Shown: positions 1-6,024, counted from the first letter of the stretch. The stretch: DNA of 6,026 nt from an uncultured Sutterella sp. (GCA_934249275.1 CAKQKT010000101.1:1-6026), one strand, 5' to 3'. The notes: a model not told the origin generated them from the letters alone. Numbers and translations are program-made.

Positions 1-75
1 CGCGCTTTTGGTTAGTTTCTATGCTGGGGCTTGCGGCACGGGGAACCCTAATTTCCCCAAAAGTCCAGAAGAGCC
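1..75 (-). repeat. Left copy of inverted ~75-bp repeat, probable insertion-sequence end
   Basis: Read on the minus strand from 75 to 1, this begins GGCTCTTCTGGACTTTTGGG and matches 5951-6024 read on the plus strand. By hand alignment there are six substitutions and one single-base gap over 75 columns, about 91% identity. The outermost conserved bases, GGCTCTTC, resemble the termini I recall for ISL3-family elements; that family call is from memory and is tentative. Oriented this way the element would start at 75 and run leftward out of the window. No transposase is visible. It starts 38 bases downstream of the pstA stop. Confidence 0.75.
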
Positions 76-113
76 CATGTTTGCTACTTATTTCAAATTC
101 GATTCAATCCGCC

Positions 114-971
114 TTAGCGGGAGCGGCGGCGTTCGCGCAGAATGATAGCGCCCAGGCTCATCAGGAAGACGAGCGCAACGAGAACGAGCGAAGTGCCGTA
201 CTGAAGATGTCGCGTTCCCTCGATGTTCGTGCCGGAGGTGGCCATCACGTAGACGTGATAGGGAAGCGCCATGACGGGCTCGAAGAGCGAGACGCCGTCC
301 TTCTGGGTGAAGAAGACCGTGCCGGTGTACATCACGGCCACGGTTTCGCCGGCGGCCCGGGCCAGAGCCAGAATGGCGCCAGTGAGAATGCCCGGAAGCG
401 CATTCGGGAGAATCACCTTCATGATTGTCTCGAATCGCGTTGCGCCCAGAGCGAGCGAAGCCTCGCGCCAGTCCTGCGGAATCTGCTTGAGAGCGGTTTC
501 CGTCGTGTTGATGATGATCGGAAGGCTGAGCACGGCAAGCGTCAGAATGCCCGAGAGGAGGCTTACGCCGAAGCCGCAGAAGACGACGAAGAACGTCAGG
601 CCGAAAAGACCGAAGATGATCGACGGCACGCCCGCGAGGTTCGCAATCGACAGGCGAATCACAGTGATGACCGGCGAATCGAGGTTGTATTCGTTCAGAA
701 ATACCGCACTCATGACGCCGAGCGGCAGTGCGATCAAAAGAGATCCGGCGGCAAGCAGGAACGTGCCCGCAATGCAGGGCCAGATGCCGCCTTCGCTCAT
801 CATGTTTCTCGGCGCTTCGGTCAGGAACTCCCAACTCATGGCGGGCATGGCGTTCCAGACGATGACGCCCAGCATGGAAACGAGCGAGAGCACGCAAACC
901 AGCGCAGCGCCGCGCATCACGGCAAAGCCGGCAAAACCGGCAAGGCTGCGCATCTTGAGATCTTTCATCAT
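114..971 (-). CDS. pstA: Phosphate ABC transporter permease PstA
   Basis: This is one of the two inner-membrane subunits that form the phosphate channel of the PstSCAB importer. The 285-residue length is normal for the family. Hydrophobic segments lie roughly at residues 20-40, 66-90, 103-132, 137-155, 194-215 and 259-278. The EAA loop that contacts the ATPase is clear at 170-190 (EASLALGATRFETIMKVILP), followed by the typical ARAAGETVAVMYTG. The start overlaps the pstC stop as ATGA, which implies translational coupling. Two consecutive ATG codons are available: AGGAG at 975-979 lies 3 bases from the first and 6 bases from the second (966-968), so the second may be the real start. The C-terminus ends in a basic RERRRSR tail. 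The expected downstream pstB is not present before the repeat at 75. Confidence 0.96.
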   Translation of the reverse strand: MMKDLKMRSLAGFAGFAVMRGAALVCVLSLVSMLGVIVWNAMPAMSWEFLTEAPRNMMSEGGIWPCIAGTFLLAAGSLLIALPLGVMSAVFLNEYNLDSPVITVIRLSIANLAGVPSIIFGLFGLTFFVVFCGFGVSLLSGILTLAVLSLPIIINTTETALKQIPQDWREASLALGATRFETIMKVILPNALPGILTGAILALARAAGETVAVMYTGTVFFTQKDGVSLFEPVMALPYHVYVMATSGTNIEGTRHLQYGTSLVLVALVFLMSLGAIILRERRRSR

Positions 972-1849
972 GCGCTCCTAAGGGAGAGACGGCGCGTGAA
1001 GAGCCACGCGGCGAGATTGAAGGCGAAGGTAATCAGAAAGAGCAGGAGTCCGGCGGCATAAAGCGCGTGATAGTGCTCGTCGCCGACGGCTGCCTCGGCC
1101 ATTTCGGCCGCGATGCCCGCCGTCATCGGACGGATCGGATCAAAAATGCTTTCGGGAATGATCCCGGCGCCGCCTGCAACCATCAGCACAACCATCGTTT
1201 CGCCGATGGCGCGCGAAAGGCCGAGCATAACCGACGTTCCGATGCCGCCCATGGCCCAGCGCAGCTCGACGCGGCAGAGCGTCTCCCAACGCGTGGCGCC
1301 AAGCGCCAGTGAAGCTTCGCGAAGCGCGCCCGGCACATTCCTGAGCGCGTCCTCGGAAATGGAAGCGATCGTCGGAATGCACATGAAGGCAAGCATCAGG
1401 CCCGCATTGAAGAGGTTGAGGCCCGTGGGCAGATCGAACGTCTGCTGAAGCCACGGCGCCACAATCACCATGCCGATGAAGCCGATGACCACGGAAGGCA
1501 GCGCCGCCATCAGCTCGATGACGGGCTTAAGAATTCGAGCGGCCCAGTCGGGAACCGCACAGTGAAGCGCCGCTGCAGTAAGGACGCCGAGCGGCACGGC
1601 GATGACGGCGGTCAGAACAGCGGCTGCAAAGGAGCCTACGATCATTGCGCCGAGACCGAAGACCGGCGGCTCGTCCGTCGGATACCAGTCAGTCGTAAAG
1701 AGGAAGTCCCAGATGGGAACATCCTTGAAGATGGGCAGAGCCTGTGCCAGGAGGAAGAGCACGATGGCCGCAAGCGCGAGCACGCTCACGCAGGCGACGG
1801 CGCCCGAGGCTCTCCGGAACAGCGTGTCCGCTGATCTGTAATTGAGCAT
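968..1849 (-). CDS. pstC: Phosphate ABC transporter permease PstC
   Basis: This is the partner permease of PstA in the inner membrane. The 293-residue protein has a short cytoplasmic N-terminus and a first membrane segment at about 17-38. Further segments lie near 65-93, 108-134, 147-163, 203-225 and 264-285. The conserved block IELMAALPSVVIGFIG (111-126) and the EAA loop at 178-197 (EASLALGATRWETLCRVELR), then LSRAIGETMVVLMVAGG, are diagnostic of PstC. A periplasmic stretch (about 39-64, with DWYPTDEPPVFGLG) is also typical. AAGGA at 1856-1860 sits 6 bases before the ATG, supporting this start. The gene follows pstS after 121 bases and overlaps pstA by 4 bases, so it is transcribed with them, probably below the pstS level because of the hairpin at 1893-1925. 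Confidence 0.96.
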   Translation of the reverse strand: MLNYRSADTLFRRASGAVACVSVLALAAIVLFLLAQALPIFKDVPIWDFLFTTDWYPTDEPPVFGLGAMIVGSFAAAVLTAVIAVPLGVLTAAALHCAVPDWAARILKPVIELMAALPSVVIGFIGMVIVAPWLQQTFDLPTGLNLFNAGLMLAFMCIPTIASISEDALRNVPGALREASLALGATRWETLCRVELRWAMGGIGTSVMLGLSRAIGETMVVLMVAGGAGIIPESIFDPIRPMTAGIAAEMAEAAVGDEHYHALYAAGLLLFLITFAFNLAAWLFTRRLSLRSA

Positions 1850-1892
1850 GTGGGATCCTTGAAGGAATGGATCTTTCTTCGACGTATAAAGA

Positions 1893-1925
1893 ACGCCGGC
1901 CGAATCGAGGGTGATCGGCCGGCGT
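1893..1925 (-). terminator. GC-rich hairpin between pstS and pstC, likely partial terminator or mRNA stabiliser
   Basis: An 11-bp perfect stem (ACGCCGGCCGA paired with TCGGCCGGCGT) encloses an 11-base loop. On the minus strand it is followed by TCTTTAT, an interrupted U-tract rather than a run, so termination should be incomplete. It starts 46 bases after the pstS stop. A hairpin at this position commonly keeps the binding-protein message more abundant than the permease message; that role here is inferred. Confidence 0.65.
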
Positions 1926-1970
1926 GCTTCAATCGGCTGTCTTGACCGTTTACTGTTCGCCGGTCAGTGC

Positions 1971-2822
1971 TTACTTGAGCGAGACGAAGCCGGACTTGGT
2001 CACGTACTGCTGGCCTTCAGCGGAGAGCGTGTAGTCGACAAGCTTCTTGGCATCGCCCTGCGGCTGGCCGGACGTGAAGAGGAAGAGTTCGCGGGCGATC
2101 GGCCACGTGCCGTCCTTGGCGGTCTTGACGCCGGGCTGAACGCCGTTCACGGCCAGGCCCTTGATCTGGCTGTCGAGATAGCCCACGCCGATGTAGCCGA
2201 TGGCGTTCGGATTGCCGGCAACAGCCTGAACCACGCCGCCGGAGGAGCTCTGAAGAAGCGCACGCTGGGAGACGCGGGTCTTGCCCATGACAAGCTCCTG
2301 CCAGGATTCGAACGTGCCGGAGGAGGAGTCGCGGCCGACCACGACCACCGGAGCGTCGGCGCCGCCGATTTCCTTCCAGTTCTTGATCTTGCCGGCATAG
2401 AGGTCGAGAAGCTGTTCAAGCGTAAGAGCGCCGACCTTGTTCTTCGGGGAGACGACCGGAATGATGGCGTCGCGGGCAACCGTGATCCTGACCGGATCGA
2501 TGCCGTGAGCTTCGAAGTCCTTCTTTTCCTTGTCCTTGAGGTCGCGGCTCGACATGGCCACATCGGTCATCTTGTCGCGAAGCGCCTTGATGCCGTTGCC
2601 GGAACCCGTGCCGGAGATCGTCACGACGATGCCGGGATTCTTCTGCATGAAGGCTTCGGAAACCTGCTGCATAATCGGAAGAACCGTCGTGGAGCCGTTG
2701 AGGTTGACCGTGCCGGCTGCAAACGTCGTGCCGCAGGCTGCGAGAGCGGAAGCGGCGCACACAAAAGTCACAACGCGGCGGCGGGAAAAGATGTTGTTCT
2801 GCATGATGAATATGTTTTCCAT
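1971..2822 (-). CDS. pstS: Phosphate-binding protein PstS
   Basis: This is the periplasmic receptor that captures inorganic phosphate and delivers it to PstC/PstA. Phosphate-contact motifs are all present: GSTT at 43-46, SGTGSGNG at 70-77, SSRD at 91-94 and GRDSSSGT at 163-170. Further family blocks are QSSSGGVVQAVAGNPNAIGYIG (191-212) and the C-terminal AEGQQYV. The N-terminus is a signal peptide with a basic SRRR, then a hydrophobic core at 17-29. Cleavage could follow the AXA-like TFA at 33-35, or precede Cys30, because LAAC (27-30) also fits a lipobox. An in-frame TGA sits directly before ATG 2822. No good Shine-Dalgarno precedes it, and the second Met (residue 7, 2804) gives a more usual signal length, with a distant GGA upstream. 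Which start is used is uncertain. At 283 residues the protein is short compared with E. coli PstS but within the family's range. Confidence 0.95.
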   Translation of the reverse strand: MENIFIMQNNIFSRRRVVTFVCAASALAACGTTFAAGTVNLNGSTTVLPIMQQVSEAFMQKNPGIVVTISGTGSGNGIKALRDKMTDVAMSSRDLKDKEKKDFEAHGIDPVRITVARDAIIPVVSPKNKVGALTLEQLLDLYAGKIKNWKEIGGADAPVVVVGRDSSSGTFESWQELVMGKTRVSQRALLQSSSGGVVQAVAGNPNAIGYIGVGYLDSQIKGLAVNGVQPGVKTAKDGTWPIARELFLFTSGQPQGDAKKLVDYTLSAEGQQYVTKSGFVSLK

Positions 2823-2868
2823 TCAGTTATAAAAGTCGTGCAGGTGCTGTTCTCCTGTACGCATGCGC

Positions 2869-2874
2869 AGTATG
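2869..2874 (-). promoter_or_regulatory. Candidate -10 element of the pstS promoter
   Basis: CATACT on the minus strand matches TATAAT at four of six positions and lies 5 bases downstream of the Pho repeats. The position 17 bases further upstream, where a -35 box would be, falls within the third Pho repeat (ATTGAG). This fits PhoB-activated promoters, in which the Pho box replaces the -35. Transcription would start near 2862, giving a leader of about 40 bases to ATG 2822. Confidence 0.4.
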
Positions 2875-2879
2875 AACAT

Positions 2880-2923
2880 CCGGATTGACGCCTCAATGAA
2901 CCTTTCATGACAATTTCATGACG
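2880..2923 (-). promoter_or_regulatory. PhoB operator, four tandem 11-bp Pho-box half-sites
   Basis: Reading the minus strand from 2923, the sequence divides into four 11-bp units with no gaps: CGTCATGAAAT, TGTCATGAAAG, GTTCATTGAGG and CGTCAATCCGG. The known PhoB half-site is CTGTCAT plus four AT-rich bases repeating every 11 bp. The first two units match closely; the last two are weaker but stay in phase. This corresponds to two adjacent Pho boxes. The array ends 57 bases upstream of the first pstS ATG, the right place to activate the pst operon under phosphate starvation. Confidence 0.85.
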
Positions 2924-3123
2924 CCTTCTCCGGGTGTGACTTATTTGCTTAATTGAGCTTAAGAAAGGCTCTCCTTTATTGCTTGAAATCAAAAGCCTAG
3001 CGATTCGGTCGGTTTCTTATTCGGGGCTTAACCACCATTTGCCGGACTCGGGGTACCATGCCTGTCATGGAAAGGAGCTTCAGGGGTTCAAATCTCCTCC
3101 CCTGCGTTCGGCCAGAGGCCGGC

Positions 3124-3137
3124 AGAACGATCGTTCT
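3124..3137. repeat. Perfect 14-bp palindrome
   Basis: AGAACGATCGTTCT is identical to its own reverse complement. It lies just after the main folded part of the candidate small RNA. It could be a dimeric regulator's operator or simply a short hairpin in the RNA. No specific regulator is recognised. Confidence 0.4.
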
Positions 3138-3149
3138 CTTTCCGAAGCT

Positions 3150-3181
3150 TTTGCGGAATCTGGTAGTTCCGCGAACTTTTT
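3150..3181 (+). terminator. First of two tandem plus-strand intrinsic terminators
   Basis: A 9-bp stem including one G-U pair (3150-3158 with 3167-3175, core GCGGAA/TTCCGC) has an 8-base loop. It is followed by one C and then five T at 3177-3181. There is no U-tract on the minus strand, so it acts rightward. Confidence 0.6.
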
Positions 3182-3185
3182 CAGC

Positions 3186-3215
3186 CCGGCCGGGTTATTC
3201 GGCCGGTTTTTTTTT
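3186..3215 (+). terminator. Second plus-strand intrinsic terminator
   Basis: A perfect 7-bp GC stem (CCGGCCG at 3186-3192 with CGGCCGG at 3200-3206) has a 7-base loop and is followed directly by nine T at 3207-3215. This is a textbook rho-independent terminator for rightward transcription. On the minus strand the stem is not followed by T residues, so it does not serve assT. Confidence 0.85.
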
Positions 3216-3229
3216 ATCTCAAAACGATG

Positions 3230-3262
3230 AAAAAAAGGAGGACTCCTCCCGGGAATCCTCCT
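3230..3262 (-). terminator. Intrinsic terminator of assT
   Basis: On the minus strand, 29 bases after the assT stop, an 11-bp stem with one G-U pair (AGGAGGATTCC paired with GGAGTCCTCCT) closes a 5-base loop. A run of seven T overlaps and follows its base. It faces the plus-strand terminator at 3186-3215, so the two transcription units converge and are insulated from each other. Confidence 0.85.
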
Positions 3263-3291
3263 CATGCATTCAAACGTGCTTCGCTTCAGTC

Positions 3292-5094
3292 TCAGCGGCC
3301 GAAAGCCTTGTGCGCATCAATCGGCAGCGCGCGGTAGCCGAGACCGCCCTTGATGTGCATTTCGAAGGCAGGCTTGTTCTCGCCCCAGCAGAATTCCGTC
3401 AGAACCGGCGAAGCCGCACCGCCGGAACCGATGCCGATGCTGGCCCAGTAGACGATGACCGAGTTCTTGTCGGCCTGATATTCGACGGAGGACGTGATCG
3501 GAGAATAAATCTCATGACCGCGGTCTTTGCCGTATTCCCAGACCTGCTGAACGGTCATGGCCTTCTGGTCGATCTTGTAGACAACGGCTCGGCTGTACTT
3601 CTCGTTCTGATTTTCAGGCTGGACGAATGCGCGGCCGTCGCCGTTGTCAAAGACGGAGACGTAGATAACGTCGCCCTTGCTCATCTCGTCGATCTTCCAG
3701 GCGGTGTGCTGCGTCCAGGTCCAGTCGAAGCCGCCCTCGCACTTGCCGATGCGGCAGGCAAGCGGCTTGCCGTCTTTGTCGACCGGCGTGAGCACCTTTT
3801 CCTTGAGGCCGGCGCGCCAGCCGTTGGGTGCGGCGAGAATCCACTTCACCTGCTTGTCGCGGCCGATCTTCACGACGGCGGACTGATGGCGGGATGAAAT
3901 GATGATCGAATCGTCGACGGGATCATGGTCGACGGAATTGACGTGCGCCCAGTTGCGGCCCGCGCCCGTTCCGGTAATGTCGCCGAAGGCCTGCTGGGCC
4001 TCGAGCTTCGCCAGCTGGGCAGCGGAAAGCGTCTTGCCGGACTGGGACAAGTCGACATTGAGACAGACGGCGCCCTGGTCGATCGACTTGAGAACGATGT
4101 TGCGGTTCGGATCGAGAATATCGAAGAGACGCCATTCGTCTACGACCTCGCCCGAGGAATTCACCTCGATGACGACGTCTCGGACGGTATGCACGCGAGT
4201 GTCGTCGGCGCGCCTCAGGTCGGCGGAAGCCACGCGCAGGAAATAATGGTCGTTTTCAGCCGGCATCATGGCGTGGCTGAAATCTGCATAGTTGATCGGC
4301 AGGCGGCGGTTGAAGATCTTGCGGCCGAGAAGGTCGTACTTGGCGTAATTCTGGCCGTAGCCCCACGAAAGAGCACCGTCGGCATTCTGATGAAAGCCCA
4401 TCATGATGCCGGCCTTGTAGATCGATTCGGGATCGTAGATCTTGTCGGCTTTCATGTACCAGCGGATTTCCCCCTTCGTGTCGAGAATGGCATTGCGGGG
4501 AGGATTGTTCCACTGAAGAGCGCCGCCCTCGGGATTGTTCCAGACTGCACGGCCGGCACGGGCATCCGCTGCGCCGAGGTTGTTGATGAAATAGAGGCGG
4601 TCGGAGAATTCTTTCGGCGCCGGCGTCGTCACTTCGGCCGTCATGAAGTTCTGGGGAACGGCGGGATTGCCGGTCGTCTCAAGCCAGGCGGGCTGGGTAT
4701 TGATCACATAGTTTTCAGTGACCGTCTTCTCCTCGCCGAGGAAGACGCGCGTGTAGGTCACCTCGACCGTATTGCGCCAGCCGGCATAAAGGCCGAAGAC
4801 CGGAATGCCGCCGTGCGTGCGAAGCGTCTGCGGACCAACGTCGTACTTGATCTCCTGGCCGCCCTCCTTCGGGACGATGCGGACCGTCGCATGCTTGAGA
4901 ACGTAGCCGCCGTTTCTGATCACGGCCGTGAGCGGCGCAAGACCGTACGGATTCACGATCGTTTCGCCAAGGGTGCCCTGCACGGCATACCCCACCTTCA
5001 GACCGCTCGGTCCTCCGACGGCGTGAGACGGTGCGGCAAAAGCCGCAGCGAAGATGCCGGCAACAACCGGCAGAAGCTTGAACGCAGTACGCAC
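3292..5094 (-). CDS. assT: Periplasmic arylsulfate sulfotransferase (ASST)
   Basis: The enzyme transfers sulfate from a phenolic sulfate ester to another phenol in the periplasm, through a sulfo-histidine intermediate and without PAPS. I choose GTG at 5094 (600 residues) because AGGAGG at 5101-5106 lies 6 bases before it. That start yields a signal peptide of ordinary length: basic RTAFK, hydrophobic core, cleavage after PSHA. In-frame ATGs at 5115 and 5145 (617 residues) lack such a site. Numbered from 5145, the four catalytic residues of E. coli ASST (His252, His356, Arg374, His436) align with His291 in DFSHAMMP, His401 in NWAHVNSV, Arg419 in SSRHQS and His480 in TQHTAW, with almost the same spacing. 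Cys464 and Cys469 match the conserved disulfide pair. An N-terminal beta domain precedes the propeller region. No dsbL/dsbI lies next to it. It has its own terminator; the 180-base gap upstream may hold a promoter that I could not define. Confidence 0.95.
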   Translation of the reverse strand: MRTAFKLLPVVAGIFAAAFAAPSHAVGGPSGLKVGYAVQGTLGETIVNPYGLAPLTAVIRNGGYVLKHATVRIVPKEGGQEIKYDVGPQTLRTHGGIPVFGLYAGWRNTVEVTYTRVFLGEEKTVTENYVINTQPAWLETTGNPAVPQNFMTAEVTTPAPKEFSDRLYFINNLGAADARAGRAVWNNPEGGALQWNNPPRNAILDTKGEIRWYMKADKIYDPESIYKAGIMMGFHQNADGALSWGYGQNYAKYDLLGRKIFNRRLPINYADFSHAMMPAENDHYFLRVASADLRRADDTRVHTVRDVVIEVNSSGEVVDEWRLFDILDPNRNIVLKSIDQGAVCLNVDLSQSGKTLSAAQLAKLEAQQAFGDITGTGAGRNWAHVNSVDHDPVDDSIIISSRHQSAVVKIGRDKQVKWILAAPNGWRAGLKEKVLTPVDKDGKPLACRIGKCEGGFDWTWTQHTAWKIDEMSKGDVIYVSVFDNGDGRAFVQPENQNEKYSRAVVYKIDQKAMTVQQVWEYGKDRGHEIYSPITSSVEYQADKNSVIVYWASIGIGSGGAASPVLTEFCWGENKPAFEMHIKGGLGYRALPIDAHKAFGR

Positions 5095-5100
5095 TCCATT

Positions 5101-5106
5101 CCTCCT
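5101..5106 (-). promoter_or_regulatory. Shine-Dalgarno site that decides the assT start
   Basis: AGGAGG on the minus strand is separated by 6 bases from GTG at 5094. The nearest upstream ATG (5115) lies before the site, and ATG 5145 has no comparable motif, so GTG initiation is favoured. An out-of-frame ATG begins one base after AGGAGGA and is too close to be used efficiently. Confidence 0.7.
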
Positions 5107-5274
5107 GTTTCTCATATCGAAGCCGCCGGCAATTCCCGGCCGCATTCCATTTTACGATGCCCGTCACCGACTCCTTTGACGGAAAACGAATATCAAGGAC
5201 AGCGACAGGCATCAAGCCTCAGCGTGCGATGCTCAATGCCGGCATCCATCCAAAACATGTCGACTTATAACACT

Positions 5275-5820
5275 TCAATTGCGAAGTGCATCAATCGCCT
5301 CTAGCATCTTGACCTGTCCCGGGCAATTCTTTTCGCCAAAGCGCTCGACATCGATGCCGGCAAGCTTGCGGACGATTTCAAGGCTCGGAGCATGAAGCGC
5401 ATAGGGGCAACCCTGCTCCCTGACGTGCGTAATGACGCCGTCGACCGAACTGTAGATGCCGTCGGCGAGAATGGCGCGAGCCTGAGCGACGCGCTGGAAA
5501 TTGTCGCCCTTGTAGTCGGGAATCACGCGGTCTTCGGTGATTCCTCGATCGGCAATTTCATGAAGTTCTGCTGAGAAGTCGAACTTGTGGGCGCAGAGCT
5601 CCTCGACGCTCATGCTCTTGAATACGGTCTCGAGGTGCTCGAGCCATTCATGCGTTCGATTGCCGGCCTTGTCTCGAGCGAGCGGATTAAGGTCTTCCCA
5701 GCGGTCGATGACGTGGTCAAGCGCCTGAACGACGGCCAGCTGCGAGTACATGAGACCGGCCTGATCGGTCTCGCTCCTCATGGTGTTGAAAAAAGCACTG
5801 ACGGCTTCCTGCGGCGTCAT
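5275..5820 (-). CDS. Uncharacterised 181-residue cytoplasmic protein with two Cys-Pro motifs
   Basis: I do not recognise this protein. It is very likely a real gene: AGGAG at 5828-5832 lies 7 bases before the ATG, and the composition is that of a soluble, mostly helical, acidic protein. There is no signal peptide or membrane segment. Three cysteines are present (76, 138, 166), two in Cys-Pro pairs: GCPYALHAP (137-145) and NCPGQ (165-169). The segment between them, EIVRKLAGIDVERFGEKN, links them in a way that could suit metal or cofactor binding or a catalytic cysteine, but no CXXC is present, so it is not an obvious thioredoxin-like partner for AssT. It lies 180 bases upstream of assT on the same strand with no U-tract terminator between, so co-transcription is possible. 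A hairpin lies in its leader at 5850-5870. Confidence 0.85.
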   Translation of the reverse strand: MTPQEAVSAFFNTMRSETDQAGLMYSQLAVVQALDHVIDRWEDLNPLARDKAGNRTHEWLEHLETVFKSMSVEELCAHKFDFSAELHEIADRGITEDRVIPDYKGDNFQRVAQARAILADGIYSSVDGVITHVREQGCPYALHAPSLEIVRKLAGIDVERFGEKNCPGQVKMLEAIDALRN

Positions 5821-5849
5821 GACGTCTCTCCTGGATTTTGAACAATGAG

Positions 5850-5870
5850 GCGTCCGCCTTGCGCAGACGC
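5850..5870 (-). other. Hairpin in the leader of the 181-residue gene
   Basis: On the minus strand GCGTCTGC pairs with GCGGACGC (8 bp, one T-G) around a 5-base loop. No T-run follows, so it is not a clear intrinsic terminator. It sits 17 bases upstream of the ribosome-binding site and could be a leader structure. Two TAAGAT motifs occur further upstream (5871-5915), but neither has a convincing -35 at the right distance. Confidence 0.35.
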
Positions 5871-5950
5871 TTCCAGGATTGATCTTAGAACGCCAACCTC
5901 AAACGAATCTTACGGCGCGGCGTTTTGCAAAAATGCGGACGAAAAAAAGA

Positions 5951-6024
5951 GGCTCTTCTGGACTTTTGGGGAAATGAGGGTACCCGCGCCGCCAGCCCCA
6001 GCACAGAAACTAACAAAAAGCGCG
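5951..6024 (+). repeat. Right copy of inverted ~75-bp repeat, probable insertion-sequence end
   Basis: This starts GGCTCTTCTGGACTTTTGGG and runs rightward, matching 1-75 on the opposite strand. The conserved segment begins at the same GGCTCTTC in both copies and ends at CGCG beside each window edge. The flanking bases differ (GAAAAAAAGA here, CAAACATG at the left copy), so the repeat boundary is sharp. The element body, including any transposase, would lie to the right of the window. Confidence 0.75.

Larger units (their letters stand above)
3023..3215 (+). ncRNA. Candidate structured small RNA, family not recognised
   Basis: This plus-strand stretch lies between the divergent pst promoter and the convergent assT terminator. 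It ends in two tandem intrinsic terminators pointing rightward, although no plus-strand protein gene precedes them. It can fold into nested helices: 3038-3045 with 3119-3126 (8 bp, one G-U); 3050-3053 with 3099-3102; a hairpin at 3056-3070 (CCATG/CATGG); and 3073-3077 with 3094-3098. An alternative pairing is 3081-3086 with 3099-3104 (CAGGGG/CCCCTG), so two exclusive conformations are possible. GGTTCAAATC at 3085-3094 resembles a tRNA T-arm, but the rest does not make a tRNA. I do not see the hallmarks of tmRNA, 4.5S RNA or RNase P RNA. The 5' end is a guess: a weak promoter (TTGAGC 2953-2958, TTTATT 2975-2980) would start it near 2987 instead. The 3' end may be near 3181 if the first terminator is used. 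Confidence 0.4.

Noticed and set aside
21..1061. Plus-strand open frame (346 codons) opposite pstA
   Set aside because: It starts inside the terminal repeat and gives a low-complexity His/Arg/Glu-rich product; pstA on the minus strand explains the region.
2768..2992. Minus-strand 74-codon frame upstream of and overlapping pstS
   Set aside because: It covers the Pho box and pstS leader in another frame and has no ribosome-binding site or recognisable sequence; AGGAG at about 2852-2856 has no start codon at a usable distance in it.
3034..3111. Possible tRNA gene around GGTTCAAATC
   Set aside because: A T-arm (3082-3098) is convincing in isolation, but there is no matching 7-bp acceptor stem, no D-arm, the hairpin at 3056-3070 lacks U33, and CCA at 3112-3114 is 14 bases after the T-stem instead of 8. 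A tRNA fragment left by integration is possible but unsupported.
3080..3265. Minus-strand 61-codon frame ending in GGDLNP
   Set aside because: It reads through the assT terminator and antisense of the T-arm-like motif. Peptides of the GDLNP type commonly arise from translating tRNA-like sequence backwards.
3058..3897. Plus-strand open frame through the candidate RNA and into assT
   Set aside because: It runs through two strong plus-strand terminators and the assT terminator and then overlaps assT antisense.
3925..5304. Long plus-strand open frame (459 codons) opposite assT
   Set aside because: It mirrors assT codon positions on the other strand. AssT has full family motifs and a ribosome-binding site; the antisense product shows no recognisable domain and is rich in Arg, Asp and Gly as expected from GC-rich shadow frames.
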